The notes beneath the pieces are model-generated. The model was not told where the DNA came from and made no database searches. It worked only from the letters and a program-made list of their open reading frames with translations. 64,000 nucleotides of DNA. It comes from Nepenthes gracilis. Its lineage: Eukaryota; Streptophyta; Magnoliopsida; Caryophyllales; Nepenthaceae. The stretch spans positions 13,077,268 through 13,141,267 of the forward strand of contig BSYO01000024.1 in the NCBI GenBank assembly GCA_033239525.1. Direction: 5' to 3'. Every line of letters begins with the position of its first letter. Positions within the stretch are counted from its first letter, which is position 1. Positions 23,574-37,900 of the stretch are shown one piece after another. The position numbers and the translations under genes are program-made.

Positions 23574-26500
23574 TCATGGTTTTTCGTAGTTACGTAACAA
23601 TTCGATGGCAGAGGTTAACTTCTCTCCCAGCTCTCTGACCATGAGATCGGATTTCTGCATTCGGCATTCGAGCAACGACTTCTGATCAATGGCAGCCTTG
23701 TGTTCTTGTAGGACCGTTTGTAGCTGATTCCGTACTCCTTCAAGTTCATCCGTCCTCTTGATCAATTGTTCCTCAATTTCTTTCCTTCGGCTCACTTCCT
23801 CCATGTATAGACTTTCTGATACCTTCGCCTGTTGCAGTGTCGGTCATGTAAATATGTATGAAATGTGCGATCGCTTGATATTATTTAAAAATTCTTTAAG
23901 TAAATAAAGAAAGTTAAATTCAAATTTTATTTATTATATTTTTATTATTTTTTATCTCAATTTTTGATTTCTTAATCCAACGATAGGAAGAAAAACATAA
24001 AGTGGCTCAATCTATATGGGCAATGGAGCCCCTTGATCCCTTTCTGTGGACAACTGCTGCTGATAAAGTATGGTGGGTCAATTATTGAGTTAGGAGTTAC
24101 TATTATATAGACTTATACTTATTTGATGTGTCGTGCAACGGTTCAGACGAGGATATATGCACATTATAGTGATACAAATGATTGTAATGTTTCACACGTG
24201 CAAAGTGCGTGCAACTAAGGCCTGAAGTGCCAACTCTAGAAGAAGAGTGTTCAAAGTGCGCACAAAGCACTGAATCCAATGACCTTGCACTCAAAGAGCG
24301 CTTGAAATGCACCTAATGTATCGAAAACAGTGGGTGTGTGCTCAAAGCGCGTGCACCATTTCCAATGGCATCCACACTCAATGCGCACCTTTCAACCGCT
24401 CGAGTGCAAGTAACAATATAAAATACGCTGGCATATTTTTAAGGTTAATCACTTATAATTTTTAGTTTAAGAAGCACCAACTATGAGAGAAAGAGAGAGA
24501 AAAAAAGAATATGAAGATTTAAATATTCGAGTAAGTTTTGAATCGTATTTCAATCTTCACTAACATTAGATAAGTTATTCCTAAAGTAAAGAAGAACGTT
24601 TTATTGATCATATATTCTTTTTTTCATCTTATATTTTCTACTATTGAGCTTATTGATTACAAAGTGTAATGTCTTTATATTTATAGAGTTTGTATAATCG
24701 AATTTATTGTATAATGGAGATATTTTTGAACGTATCACTTGTAGTTTTTTCTTCTCATTATAAAAAAACAATTTCACGTAAAAATTATGTGTGCTTGATC
24801 ATTTGTCATTATTAATTGATTATTGTGTGTTGTTGATTTATTCTTTGTGGTTCAAATAAGCGGGTGGTATCCAAACATCAACCTCATGGGAACCCCACAA
24901 CTCCTCGCAAAATCTATGCATCATTATTTTATGTAGTTAAAGAAATTATATATTAACTTACATTTTTTTAAATTTTTTTAAATATTAAATTATTAAAAAT
25001 TTTTTATTGTGAAAATATCACTCAAAAAATATAACTATTATCATTTTTTTATTATTTTAAAAAAATAGAGCAATGAGGGATTGCGGAATTCCCGCAGGGT
25101 TGAGGCCCATGGAGTTAGCCCATCGGTCTATTACCAGTGCCACCCTCGGTCTACCACCAATGCTACCGTCGGATTAGAGAAGCTGACCTTTCGCATTGCC
25201 TCAAGAGTAACTTTTTCCGATCTCCGGCGCCTGGTCGCTTCTTCGAAGGCCTGCCTCCTTGAATTCCCAGCCTCTGCCATGGCTTGCTCAAGTCGCCCAC
25301 AGAGGTCATCGTTCGTGCCACTTTCCTGACAAAACCAACCCAACTCAACTCAATTCAAGAACTTGAAAGACACTTCTGCCGAGACCAAGAGACGGGTGAT
25401 TGGCAACATGAAAAATAAATGTTACGAGAAATGCTTGAAGCTATTTTAAGATATTATCAAATAAAGTGTATTTATCTGTTTATTTATTTCATATGAACAT
25501 ATTAATATGGATGATTGAACCAAATACTATAAGACGAAGAGTGTAAAGAATAGCTAAAAGACAGCTCTATAACAAAAAAATAACCTTTTATTGGATCAAA
25601 CTATTCAATTTTTATCCTTTTTTTCTCAAAAAAAAAAAAAAATCTCCATCCATCTAGTTCAATGTATTTTGAACAACATTTGTGAAAGGCAAAGTACAAA
25701 AAATTATATTTTTCCATGTTAGTTTTAATATGTAAATTTTATGAATAATTTTGTTAGACATGTAGTATTGCTCTTATAACAAGACCCATAATCATAATAG
25801 AAATATTTTGCATATACCATTTGATCAATCTTGAGATACTATAGGACATCATATCATCTATTTATTTATTTATTTTTAATTGAATGAAATGCTACATAAA
25901 ATAAAGTTCTCAAATAAAAAGGTGGCTATATAGCAAAGCCTTTAATCTTAAGATAAATGCTTTGAAAATGTTATTCAATTACATTAGAATATCCTCAAAT
26001 GATGTAGTATTTTTTAATCTATATATTTTTATATAAATCTATTAATATAGATAGATAAACAATATATAAAAATAGTGTCTGAAAAAAAAAATTAAAAGAT
26101 AACTTTATTATAAAGTTCTAACTCAAATAGATAATAGCCAAGCACATGATAAAATTGTGCATACCAGGACACAAAGAGCTGGTGAATCGAAACAATCTTC
26201 CCCAGTCCACCCGGCTTCTTCCTCTCTAATGCTTGTAGATGGAGAAAAGAACGGACTACCAGTTGCTTCAGGATGTATAGAAATATAACTAGAACTTTCT
26301 CCTGTGAGATTTATGCCATCAGTATTACTAAAACTCGTTATTTTTAAAAAAATATGATCACATCACAAATTTAGAATATATTAAATAAATTTTATAATTT
26401 ATTTACAAATATAAAAATATAATTGATCAATAATATAACTTCTGATTCTAAATTTTCCTTGAAAGGTATTGGAAAGAAATTAGAATGTAATAATCAATTC

Positions 26501-29500
26501 TTACAAAAAAAAAAAGGGTTTTCTATTAATTTAAACAATGTATCTATGGCACATTGTAGCAAAAAAAATACATATATTGTTTTTCATCTAATCATTGATT
26601 ATAATAACTGTTAAATTTTGGGTCATTTTTCGAGTCCCATATTTAATGGATGGGTTTTCCTGAGGCTCGCATAATATTTGTACAAGACACACTCGAGCAG
26701 AGTTATTAGCCAAGTTTGTGTGAAATTCGTTTAAGTAAATGTTATTTCCAGCAGCTAGATAAAATGGCACCTAATATACATTTGAGAGGCATTTGTGCAT
26801 TGTTTTAAGTAACTTTTGCTAAGACCCACACTTAGATAGCACCTAAAAGGTGCACATGCATAACTTGCCAATGGAGCTCATGCTTCATGCATGCCCAAAA
26901 AATGTGGGTATGCGAAAGTTGTTATAGAAGACCCTATATAATTTTTACAACAAAAAGAGAAATCATTTTAATCATAAAGGTGTCACACAAAAAGAAAAAA
27001 GAGAGAAGTAAGATATTCGTCATCTAATTGAGATCCAGTTTGGTTTTATTCTTTATTAAGATTGGATTCATTATTCTAGTACTAGTTTTAGGATATATTT
27101 TTATTTGGTAACTCATTTTATAAGTATATTCTTCTCTTAAAGACTATAAAGTGTGTTGGAAGTTATGTTCAATTATTTTTGTGCTTAGTGATTGACAGAA
27201 AATCCGATGGTTTGTTTCTATTGTGCCAATTATATGCGTATTTTTATTCACAAAAAATCTCAATAATAACACAACACATTGAAAATATATAAACTAAACT
27301 TTATAGTTTATTTACAGAGTTGAGAATATAATGCAATTTTTAGTTCGAGATTTTTCTTGAGAGATATTAAAAAGGAATTGGAATATAATAATATCATTTC
27401 ATACAAAAAAAATATATTTTTTTTATTAATTTAAATGCTATATCTCTAGAATATATTTATATAAAAAATACATATTTTTTATTTTATTATCTAAAAATAT
27501 CATAAAAAAATAATATATACAGTAACAGTGAGCATATATAAATGAGATATGCTTAACAGTTATAAAAAGTTAAATTATTTTTCTAATTTATGAACCGTGA
27601 TTTGTTAAAACATTAATGAAACTAAGTCGGGGGATCTGTGCCGCATTGACCACGGTACACGACCTGCACCGCACAGCCTCGGCCACCGGTATGAAATCCA
27701 ACGGTCGAAGATGTATGGCTTTTTTTTTATTTGTAAATTAAAAAAAAAAAAAAAATTTCAGTCATTCAATTTTATCCAAACATCTAAGATTTGTGATACA
27801 GACTGTACAACAGTCAGTGCAGCGCAGGGCCTATATAACCCAATAAAACTACCCAGAGTATGCCAATAATGCCTAGAATGGTGTCAGAGTGCGCATATGT
27901 CCATTGCTTCTTAGTTTGTATGGTTCTTTACCTTGGTGGGCCTCTGGTTTTGATTGATCATTGTCCACCACAGCCATTGATATTGATCTCAGGGAGCTTG
28001 ACTGTCCGCTTTGATTATCTGGATTTGATTCCTTAATACCTTCCCTATACATAGAAAAGTGTCTTCGTGAGAGGGAGTCACTTGGTCTCAAAGATTGCAG
28101 TTGTGTCTGTGTTAGTGTTAGAGAAAGAGAGAGAGAGAGTAAACTACATTGTTAATAGTTGGCTGGACTTTCTCAATAATTGACAGCATGGGAAGGACTT
28201 TCTCAATAATAGACAGCATGGGAAGGACTTTTTCAATAATAGACAGCATGGGAAGGAAATATGTCCCATCAGGTAGGGTCAATTATACCAATTTTTTTTT
28301 ACCGCCGTACGAGATTCAGTTTAATATTTTTTTTAAAATATAAATTATTTTAAATTATTTTTATTATATTATTTTTCATCTTCCTATATATATATATATA
28401 TATATATAGCTTATTTTCTGTCATCTAATTATAACTAATTTGCATTTCTTTATTGATTCTTTTTTTATATTTCAGTTTAAATATCTAAATTATTTTAAAT
28501 ATTTTTTTATTATCTTATATTTTATAGGTATAATTTTTAGATGCATGTAAATATTATAATTCCTTACCATATCTTTTAGCAGGAAAATATATAATTTTGC
28601 AAATTGTAAATAATAAATTAAAAATTAGAAAGAGTGACAAAGGTTAGCCATTTTTTTTTTTTTTTGGAAGAAATTTTGTTTTAATAAGAAAGAAAGGGAG
28701 GCTAAGATCTCATAGATGAAATAATTTCTTCCCTTTTAAACTTTTTCTAATCGACCGATGTTCTAGTTTTTCTTAGAACATAAAATATATATAACAGTAT
28801 AATCTTTATCATGGATAACAAATAAAAGGAAATAACTTTGATGTAATAGTGCGGTTCCTTTGTTAATAATTAGAGTCCCATATTCAAACCATAAAAGCAA
28901 TTAATATGCAACATATGTGTAATGAGACATACATCTGACATTCTCAAATACCCACAATGTGGGAAACCCATTTCACGGGCTACTCTTACTGTAAAATGTT
29001 ATGAGATTAAAATCATTCTTTATATCATTAAATTATTATATTTTGAAAAAAAATAATATAATGTTCAATACAAAATATCATACCTAAATCCTCAAATATA
29101 AATTTGTAAGGATGGTGTGTGAGCACACTAAGTGCGACAATGTCAATGCAATAGTTTGCTCTCTTCTTCAAGAACAAGAGGCCAATTTACTCTCCCTTTC
29201 TCCCTATTTTTCTATGTTGTATGAGAGTGCATAGGTGCCGTCTCTATTGTCTCTAAGCATAAGAGGAAGAAGCAAAAGAGAACATCAAGGAATAACCACC
29301 TTTGTTATCCCCAAAACTAAATAAAAATGTGAAGAAGTACTTTCTCTCTCTCTCTCTAAAATTGACCTACAAGATAGAACGTCTTTATATTATAGTGAGA
29401 TAACTGATTCATTAATTATTTAAATGTTCTTCTTTTAATAAAAGATTAGGCATATTAATAATATAGTTTAAATTATATAATACTATAATATTTAATTATT

Positions 29501-32316
29501 TCAATAAATAGATAAATATATGTCACATTAAGTGTGACAACATTTAAAGGTAACAAATCACACAAACCACTGTTAACCAAATGGCTTCTTAAGAAAAGAA
29601 GGCAACACTATATACGAGGCTCAAAAATTAAAAAGATTGAAAAGCATACCTAGTATGGATGAGGCGCCCCTTGCAGATAAACCAGATGTGACAAAATGTA
29701 GGTGCCTGCAGGCGCACATAGTTGGCCTTCCTGGAGCTGGGCTCTATCATGCTCCTGCCATGCTCACATAAACGGTGGAACCAATTTCCCCTCTTAGATC
29801 ATAAACTTGGGCATTAAGTTGTATTAAGAAATGGTTATCAAGTAAAATAATATAAATAAGTTATATTATAACTGACCTTAAAGTATGAAAGAACATAACA
29901 TAGTATAATTTTAGATTTTTACTTGTTTCTAATTAAACAACGGTTTCAATTTTTTTTAGTTTTTCTCAAAAATCCTACATTTTTATAAATTATAAAATAG
30001 TCTAATGGGCCAAAAATGTGTCAAAGTTAAAATAAAAAATAATAAAATATTTCTAATATATGTTGGTATTCAACATGTATCAAATACTGATATGTTAGTA
30101 TAGGAGAGGTGTATGTGATTCTTAATTTACTGCACATACCTTGAATATCTGCTATCTGCAGCTCCTCCCATTACCAGTTTCTGAATCCTATGCTGAGATA
30201 TGAGTTCAACAATCCCTCTCTCTATCAAATCCATTTCAATATATAGTTTTTCTACATGCACCTAAAAATTTCAATAAATCAAGGATGTAAACAACAATTG
30301 AAAATTTTTCCTTTGGTCACTCCCATTGAATTTCATAACTCATATATATTTTTTATAATTATTTTTTTAATTTTTTTGAAAGCTGCTTGATAGAACCTCG
30401 AGTGGTAGATTGGTGGAGACAAGGTACACCTCAAAGCTTGGAAGCTTAGTAGTGCCATCTTTGGTGCAGGGCTTTCCTAGGAGCCCAATTTTCTAGGAGC
30501 ATGGTCACTTCCTATTTTGACAACAAAGGCTTAATATCTCAGCTTTTTGATAGGAGGTTGTGAGACTGGTAGATGGCTGGTAGCCTAGCCCTCAATAGGT
30601 GCAAGAGTTTTCTTGCTTATGTAAAATAGAGTTGCAAATGCTTGTCCAAAGTGTGTGACAACTAATAAGACAATAAATATAACAAGATAAATTAGAGTAC
30701 TAAAGAGAAAGGAAGATAAATAAGAAGAGTTGGTTGGGTATTTGGATAATGATTTATGTTCTAATTTGGGCCGTTCTTTCATATATTGTATAATAGAGTC
30801 ATTAATGTTTGTACAAAGTGTGTGACAATTGGTAAGACAACAAATAAAACAAAATAAAGTGGAGGACAAAAGGGAAAGAAACAAAAATATGAAAAGTTGG
30901 TGGAGTATTTGGACAATAATTTATGTTCTAGTTACAGCCATTCTTTCATATATTCTTTCCATTTCTATTTCACTCTCTTTTACCACCAATCTTGTGTTGT
31001 GGTAGTCGTCCTTCTCAGGGCAGTGCACACTTCTACTTGTGTGGTATTGTGTATTGTAGTTGTGCACCCTACTAGAATTTGTGTAGTGAGACTAATTCAC
31101 AATAGAGTACTTTTTCAGACTTTTAGGTTTTATAATTTTTTTTTCTAATTAATAAGAGTTTTTCATACAATTACTTATTAAATTCTTTGGGTATATATAT
31201 TATGTGCAACTTGTTTGCCTCCCTAAAGGTTCAAATGACAAAGGAATGGTTTGTTGTATGTGTATTTGTCAACATCTTTTCCCAACAAAGCATACCTTTT
31301 GGATTATTGAGGTTAATTACATATATCAAACCATATATGTGAGAAGTCTCATTTACTAAGTCATTATCTTTCTACTAATGCTATATCGTTATTTATTTTA
31401 AAGAGTTTAGCAATATTTGGTCATTTTTTAAATAAAAGAAGATATTTTACCTTTATTTTAGAACAAATGCTAATATATTCGTCTAAAATCTTATTCACTT
31501 CTTGTCTTTCTTTCTCCCGGTGTGCCTTGCGTTCCTCCTCCCCCAATGAGCTTATGGGGAATTTGCCACCCACTGCAAATAAAATTAAATTACGAACAAA
31601 TAGTAAATAATAATTATTTTTCAAAAAAAGAAAAATCATTACGGCATAAAAGGACTACAATGATCTATACAAAAGGAAAAGCAAATAAAATTTACAAGAA
31701 GCAGCCATTCGATGTATTGGGGTGGGTCACTTTCGTATGAAGTTTATGATTTATTGCATGATGTTTGTTTTCAAACAAAGTGGAGAGAGAGAAGTTCCAT
31801 CAAATGAAATTAGACAACTTCTACATAATCTTAAGTTCATTTAGATATTGAATCCAACCACCTATATAGTATACCACGATTACTATGCCTAATTGGTGAG
31901 GTACAATTTGGATTTGGATGAGTTTTATCTATTATAGAGATGAAAAAATGAAAAGAGTCTTTTTTTAACGTCAGTCATATATTTTAAAATAAATTATTAT
32001 AATTTAATAATATTGTAAAAAACCAAAAAATGTAGAAGAAATAAGGAAAATTACAAACGGAGATTGTTTGCGCGGGCTGATGAACATGGATAATGCAGAT
32101 TTGGTTGCCTCCGGAGTTCTGTAACGCCCATAGAAGAGTTGACTTGCTTTCTCTCACTCTTCTCCCCACTGCGACGAACAACTTGTGTTCTTCAGCTGCG
32201 CTAGCGGTGATCGTCGGTTCCTCCGTGAGTTCTTCTTGTCCGCGAATCGAACCGAATCCCGACGAACTGCCGATTTCGTAATACCTAGATCTTTCGATTT
32301 GGCGCGGAGATAGCAT
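23574..32316 (-). CDS. PUB33-type gene, copy C: USP plus coiled coil only (kinase and U-box missing)
   Basis: Eight minus-strand exons: 32055-32316, 31451-31572, 30140-30261, 29650-29754, 27932-28044, 26165-26301, 25188-25325 and 23574-23828. They sum to 1254 bases, a 417-residue frame with all phases matching. The USP domain spans residues about 45-170 (KLFVAVG, ICIIHVHQP, KLVMGGAADSRY). A Ser/Thr-rich linker (exons 5-6) and a long coiled coil (exons 7-8, to RNYEKP) follow. In relatives the coil runs straight into the kinase. Here a TGA appears 18 bases before an inverted-repeat element, and no kinase or U-box sequence follows before copy B. It is either a 3'-truncated pseudogene whose exons are still open, or a gene for a short USP/coil protein. 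Exons 6 and 7 have no equivalent in A and B. Several introns hold repeats and LTR-like segments. Confidence 0.78.
24090..24890 (+). mobile_element. Probable copia-type LTR segment in copy C intron
   Basis: Lies between exons 7 and 8 of copy C. The 3' part (AATTTCACGTAAAAATTATG followed by TGTGCTTGATC and a T-rich tract) resembles the CACGTAAA-containing end of copia LTRs, as in the 45.5 kb LTR here. Repeated CAAAGTGCG/CAAAGCGCG words occur at 24190-24350. Ends and target duplication were not identified. Confidence 0.35.
26600..27260 (+). mobile_element. Possible LTR-type remnant in copy C intron
   Basis: Lies between exons 5 and 6 of copy C. It has a TATA-like CCCTATATAATTTT at about 26930, followed by a purine-rich tract and a T-rich tract ending near GTGCTTAGTGATTGACAG, an LTR-like layout. 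No paired copy, ends or target duplication were found. Confidence 0.25.
27629..27832. mobile_element. Second MITE-like inverted-repeat element
   Basis: The left end TGTGCCGCATTGACCACGG resembles the reverse complement of the right end, TGCGCTGCACTGACTGTTG, and both continue into GTACA. The centre is a long T/A tract. It lies in copy C intron 5, about 100 bases from exon 5. Arms are diverged and no target duplication was seen. Confidence 0.45.
28165..28254. repeat. 30-bp minisatellite, three copies
   Basis: Three adjacent 30-base copies beginning GGACTTTCTCAATAAT at 28165, 28195 and 28225, with one substitution in the first (TTGACAG) and one in the third (TTTTTC). It lies in copy C intron 4. 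The 30-base period would read as ten codons per repeat, but this is intronic. Confidence 0.95.
28385..28409. repeat. (TA)n microsatellite
   Basis: A run of about 12 TA units in copy C intron 4. Confidence 0.9.
30626..30960. repeat. Diverged tandem duplication, period about 167 bp
   Basis: TTGTCCAAAGTGTGTGACAA at 30642 recurs as TTGTACAAAGTGTGTGACAA at 30809. The match continues through AATTTATGTTCTA-type and GCC(G/A)TTCTTTCATATATT segments. It lies in copy C intron 2. The copies differ at many positions, so it is old. Confidence 0.8.
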
Positions 32317-32649
32317 ATTCGCTATGACCTACTTCTCAGGTCTTGAGGGAAGAATAATGGTAATGGTACGGCAAAAGAGTTGACAATGCTTCGGAGCTTT
32401 GAGCAAGATGGATTACTTGTCTCGGTTCTCTTAATTATTATTGTATGACTTAACCAGATTGACTTTTCAAATTTATCAACGGTCAACGGTTTTCGACGGA
32501 GTTTCTCTCTTATCTCGGCTGTTTTGTTTTGTGCTTCCCTCTGGATTTAGGCTTTCGGAAATTGGGACGAAGCTTCTTCCATGGCTGGCGCTCGCCAGGG
32601 AATTTCGCGCGAGCTATTCTTTAAGCAGACCGGAGGCTTTCTTGCTCAT

Positions 32650-34900
32650 TCACCAGAAATAATATTAAAGAACGTTAATAGTTCAACACATTCTCTTTTT
32701 TATTTTTATTTTTCTTTTTTGAGGTTTATATTAATCTTTATTTTTTTGTTGATATTGTCAATTAAGATTTTTCTTTTTTTTTTTAATTTATGGCTCCATT
32801 GAAAAATAAAATGCCCCAACAAATTATCCACATTTTTTCTCAAAATGAGAGACCCCGTGACGTGCAAGATGCCATAAGTCTTATAGCATCATTATCAATT
32901 ATTGGATTAATTTTAATTTAATGGTCGATATTTATTATATTATAATAATATAATATATAGATATATTTATTTTTTATTTTATAAAATATCAAAATATATA
33001 AATACTAATTTCATAAAATATAACAACAAAAATATACTATTTATCATCCCAATATTGACCTATTTTTTCGTAAAACCTCTCCTATAATATCGTCGCCATA
33101 GTAGACCTTAACCAATTAGTTCAAATTTATATATATTTTTATATTTTTATTTAATTTTTACGTATTAAATTTTAATTCAATTACGAAAAAGAAGCCGCAA
33201 GGCCTATGCAGCACAATGCCTCACGAGGTTTATGGGGGATCCTGTTTTGTAGAGTAGGATTTTCACCTCTTTTTAATATTTTTTATTTTATAAAATTTGT
33301 ATTTAAAAAAATTAAAAAAGGGCCGGAGTCCATATTTTATAAGGCAGGAATCTCGCCGTCCCTCACGGCCCCTCTCTCACCTGTTATCTATTTTTCTCTC
33401 CACATATTTTTTTAACAAATAAAGGCAACTATATCTCTTATAAAAATATAAATTTTACATTCCTAAATTTCAATAATTTTTTAAATTAATAATTCCAGTT
33501 TACTAATTTTAAAATATTTAAATTTCAAATTATTTTTTAATTTTAGTAATACATGGAAAAATAAATTTCGATCAATATTAAGATATGAAAATGTTACATC
33601 TTTGTAAAAGCTGCAATCCCTCTAAATCCCTCTCTAGCCGTGAGGATTTTGTGGTGAAAAAGAAGTTTGTTACGGGCCTAGCCGCTGGAGACCCAACCCA
33701 AACCTTGACTCAACCCGCGAGCCAAGATGGAACTCACACAGCAGTGCGCCGCAGCAGCCGACCCGTCCGGACACTCGGAAAATATCATGATTTTATTTGA
33801 ATTACGTGAACTAATAGTATTTTGTTATTATCAATATTTTGTTTGTTATTCCCTTGGGACCCTTCTCTCGTATACCAAATTCTGTTATCAGTATTCTGTT
33901 TTGGTTATTAAGTAAAGGAATGGGTGAAAGAGAAATCAGAAAAGTTAATTCCCAAAATCTCTCCTTCTCTCTCTCATCTTCTCCATCGAACTCTCTTTGT
34001 CTTCTCTTCCTTCTGTCAGTTCTCCCCTCTCCATTTTCTTTTGATTACTCCAGGATTTGCTGTGCACCAAACGAAATCGTGCGGCCGGCATCAAAGTTGG
34101 AAAATGATAAAATCTCTTCGTATATTACCAAAAATTTGAGGATATATTTAGATAAAAATATATAAAAAAATAAAAGAAAGTATTCAGTGAGGTTGAATTT
34201 GATGGAAATTTTTTATTATAAAAAGATAAATAAAATATATGTGTAAATATATTATTGTTTGATAAAAAAAATTATTAATATTTATTTAAAACTAATTGAA
34301 AAATCAAAAAAATCAAAATTTTCTATTAAATTTATGTAAATTTCTTGGATTTTATTTTTTATAAGAAAATAATAAAAAATTTTCTTAAATTTTTATTTTA
34401 TTTTCAATTTGGATTTTCATAGTTTCAAAAAATGGAAATTTTTTTTTATTTTTTTATTTTTTATGTTTTTACCTCACTATTTTTCCGTGTTTTATAATTT
34501 TATTGTCTCAAACATACCATTAAGTTAAATTTTCTCCCAATATATTTATATATTTTTAAATGTTCTTTTTCCATTTGTGTTTTGCTAGATTTCCACTAAC
34601 TTATAACTATTATTATATATTTAATAATAATTATTAGATACAGTATTTATAGGACTAATCCAACTACTTAGTATAAGTAACCCATGAATAGTAAGCCTGA
34701 AAGAAGAAATAATCAATTATTCAATTAAACTTGAGTCCGGAGAATAAAGTATCTCCTTGACTAGAAGAAATTAAAATCAAAAGGGCAACTGAGTAGCCGA
34801 AAAGGTATGAAAAAATTGGGATTGAACATTTAATGACTAGATATTTAAAATGATAAATTGAACGATTAATGATTAATCTAGTCATATGATTAATCATGTT
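32650..34900. other. Intergenic, no gene recognised
   Basis: Strongly AT-rich with a few GC-richer patches (33190-33400, 33590-33780). No conserved domain or plausible exon chain was found on either strand. It includes the putative upstream region of copy C. Confidence 0.45.
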
Positions 34901-34910
34901 GAGGGGTTAA

Positions 34911-37900
34911 TGTAACATCCCACATCTCTTTTACATTTAATGAGACGTCATAATATATATAAGTTTATAAATATATTATTATTATATACAGGATCTATAT
35001 GATACCATTTCAAGTGACTTCAATCTCGTATGATTTAAATACGGTGTCGAATTTCTAACATTAAATTTATCATTGCTATAAAACTTTTGCGAAAGTATAA
35101 ATAATAGCCGTAACAATTAGCGGAAGAACAACTAAATGATCAACATCAATATTGTATATATTTTTTTTCTTTATTCATTACAAGATGGAATATATTTCTA
35201 ATATCAAATTTATCCAATACATTACAATGCATCACTATTTGATCCTAATCACCTTCTGACTTCAATCTTGATCATTAGAGACTAACTTGTACTTTTCATC
35301 CGAGGAGTTAGAAAAATAGCAAGTGAATGAGCCAAAATACTTAATATAATACAGATAAAAGTAAAGACATACATATTTATATTTAAAATAAACATATAAA
35401 TCAAAAAAATAAGGACATTTATGAGATTTTGACATCTTTAACTTTTCTTTATTGATTTTTAACTATCATTTTATCATTTATATTTAGGGACTAAGGGTTA
35501 GTAGACTTTACCAACTAATGGAGAGTTAATTAAAAAAATAATTGTATATACTTTCACACAATTTAAGGTATAGACCCGCATAATTCAACACCCTGTAGTG
35601 AGCGGTATACTTTTAACTTAATATATGGGATCAAATAACAAAAATATTGCCAAAAGAACCCCCATGGACAAGGGGTAGTCATCGAATTTTTACTATAATA
35701 TTTTAAGACATGTGAGAAAATATCACCCGTTGAAAATGATTCCTTAATTCAGTTTCTTAACCCACGTTTAAAACTTCATATGGAAGTTTTAGTAAGTGCT
35801 TGGATTTTTATAGTCTCATAATGTAGGATAGAAGTCAACCTATAGAAAATTAAAATAATAATAGATATGGAGTCGCCTTAGACCATTACAAATATCTAAT
35901 GTTTAACCGGGTACATCAACATTATCCCAATTCTTAGAGAAAGCAGTCGATAAATATTTACCAATTTTCAATACATTGGGAGGAGAAAGGACAACTAGTT
36001 TTCGGTCGACGGTTGAGTGCCAACAAGCATTTTAAATTTTGAAAGAATATTCAATGTATATGTCATGTCCTAAAATTTGATCTAGTCATTAATAATTATC
36101 CTTTTATTAATTATCTGATTAGTACCTTAATTAGCCATTCAATTAATCGTAGACATGAATTGCACGTTCATACCCCGACTAACCAAATAAAATAATATAA
36201 ACCATACACAAAATTCAAATCATATCACGTCTCATGTGGCACCGATGCCAACCTAACCGTAATGTCGGACTTTACAAAATGAGTCATACCTGTTATCAAA
36301 AACCAAAGTATACAACCTGGTGCAATAACAATCACACAACCATCTTTAACTACTGACAATTCAATCCGACATTTATTTAATAAACCGCTGTCCGAACATC
36401 ACATATATATTAAATACTATTTGAAACGTAACATAATTGATCCACCACTATCCGAAAACCACGTTACAACATTCAACGTTCAACTACAAGTCATATCACA
36501 TTGACAAACATAATAAATTGTTGCCTTATTTCTGAATTATAACATAAAACATTTAAAATTATTTGCAAACTAAACATAACACTAGACATTTTATCATTCC
36601 AGATTATAGACTCTTTGAACATAATCATCCTCCATTTTTGTTTGTCTGACAAGTACCCATACCTCTCATCTGAAGGGGTTTGTAAAATAGTAGCAATACA
36701 TGGATTAAAAACTCAGTATTGCATATAATTTAACAAATGATCATATATAATTTGTATTTAAAATATATCAAAAAAGAAATGAATCATAATTTGATATAAT
36801 GATATAAAATTTTCTTAATACTTATGCAGGAAATTCAGATTAATCTTTTCTATAATTTTTTATCATATTTTTGTTCATTTCTTTTCATCAAAAATATGTT
36901 AAGACATAATTTTCTTGGGAACCAAAGGCTGGTAGGCTTATCGATTAAAGAAGTGGATAATCAAAGCTCAAAATTTTATTTGTTTTCATACAATCAAAAA
37001 TCGCACGCTACTATTTATAACATATAGATAGGTTGTTATACATATAATTATATAAATAGAGTCGGATACCACTTCTCATTCGTGGATGATATGTTTAAAT
37101 ATTAATTTACCACTATAATATATTAAGAATGTCATAACATACTACTCACTGAATAATAATTATGGTCTAATGTGTATACTTATGCAAACTCTACACTTTT
37201 CTTTATTTTTCTTAATTTTATCATTTCTAAAGAAAATGATCATAATTCATAACTTACAACAGAGTTTTCCTTCAAAATTCTATAACTTCATATCATGTAA
37301 AACTTATACTCTCCGTAGAAATTAAACTATAGTAAAGTTTTAATACATTAAATACTAATTTATCATATAGTGCAAGAAATTCAGCAGAAGATGTATGAAA
37401 TCAGCTTTTTTAAATTACTATAGTAGTTTTATTTTAACATACCGAGATATTTGCTGAAATTCAAGACATGTGTTGCGTACCGGTTTTCGGGGTCCGGAGC
37501 AACATAAGAGTTTGGAGTTTGGAGGTTAGAGAGATGGAGAGATTGAGGCCAGATTTTACGTAAAAAACCTCCCCTTAAAATGAGGAGGAAAAACCACGAG
37601 GCTTGGAGCCTGAGGAAGATCTTCACTATCTTTGGGTGGTTGTGTACAAAATACAAAGTAGGGAGAAAACCCTTTCTTTTCCTTCTTTTATCTCTTTTTC
37701 TGGCTAGAGAGAGAGATCTCAAAAGATCAAAATACTTCAAGAGATGTCCCCCGAAGGTCTGGCGGGGGTCCTTTTCTTATGGGCTCTAAGTAAGTATTTA
37801 TAGGAGAACGTGGTGGTTGAAGTGTCCACGTGGCTTGCTGGTACCTGCAGGGAGGCTGTCCACCTACCCTACTGACATGGTCATGCTGTGTCAAGCATGC

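Noticed and set aside
30897..31148. 83-codon plus-strand frame
   Set aside because: It is inside the tandem duplication and intron of copy C, with no domain.
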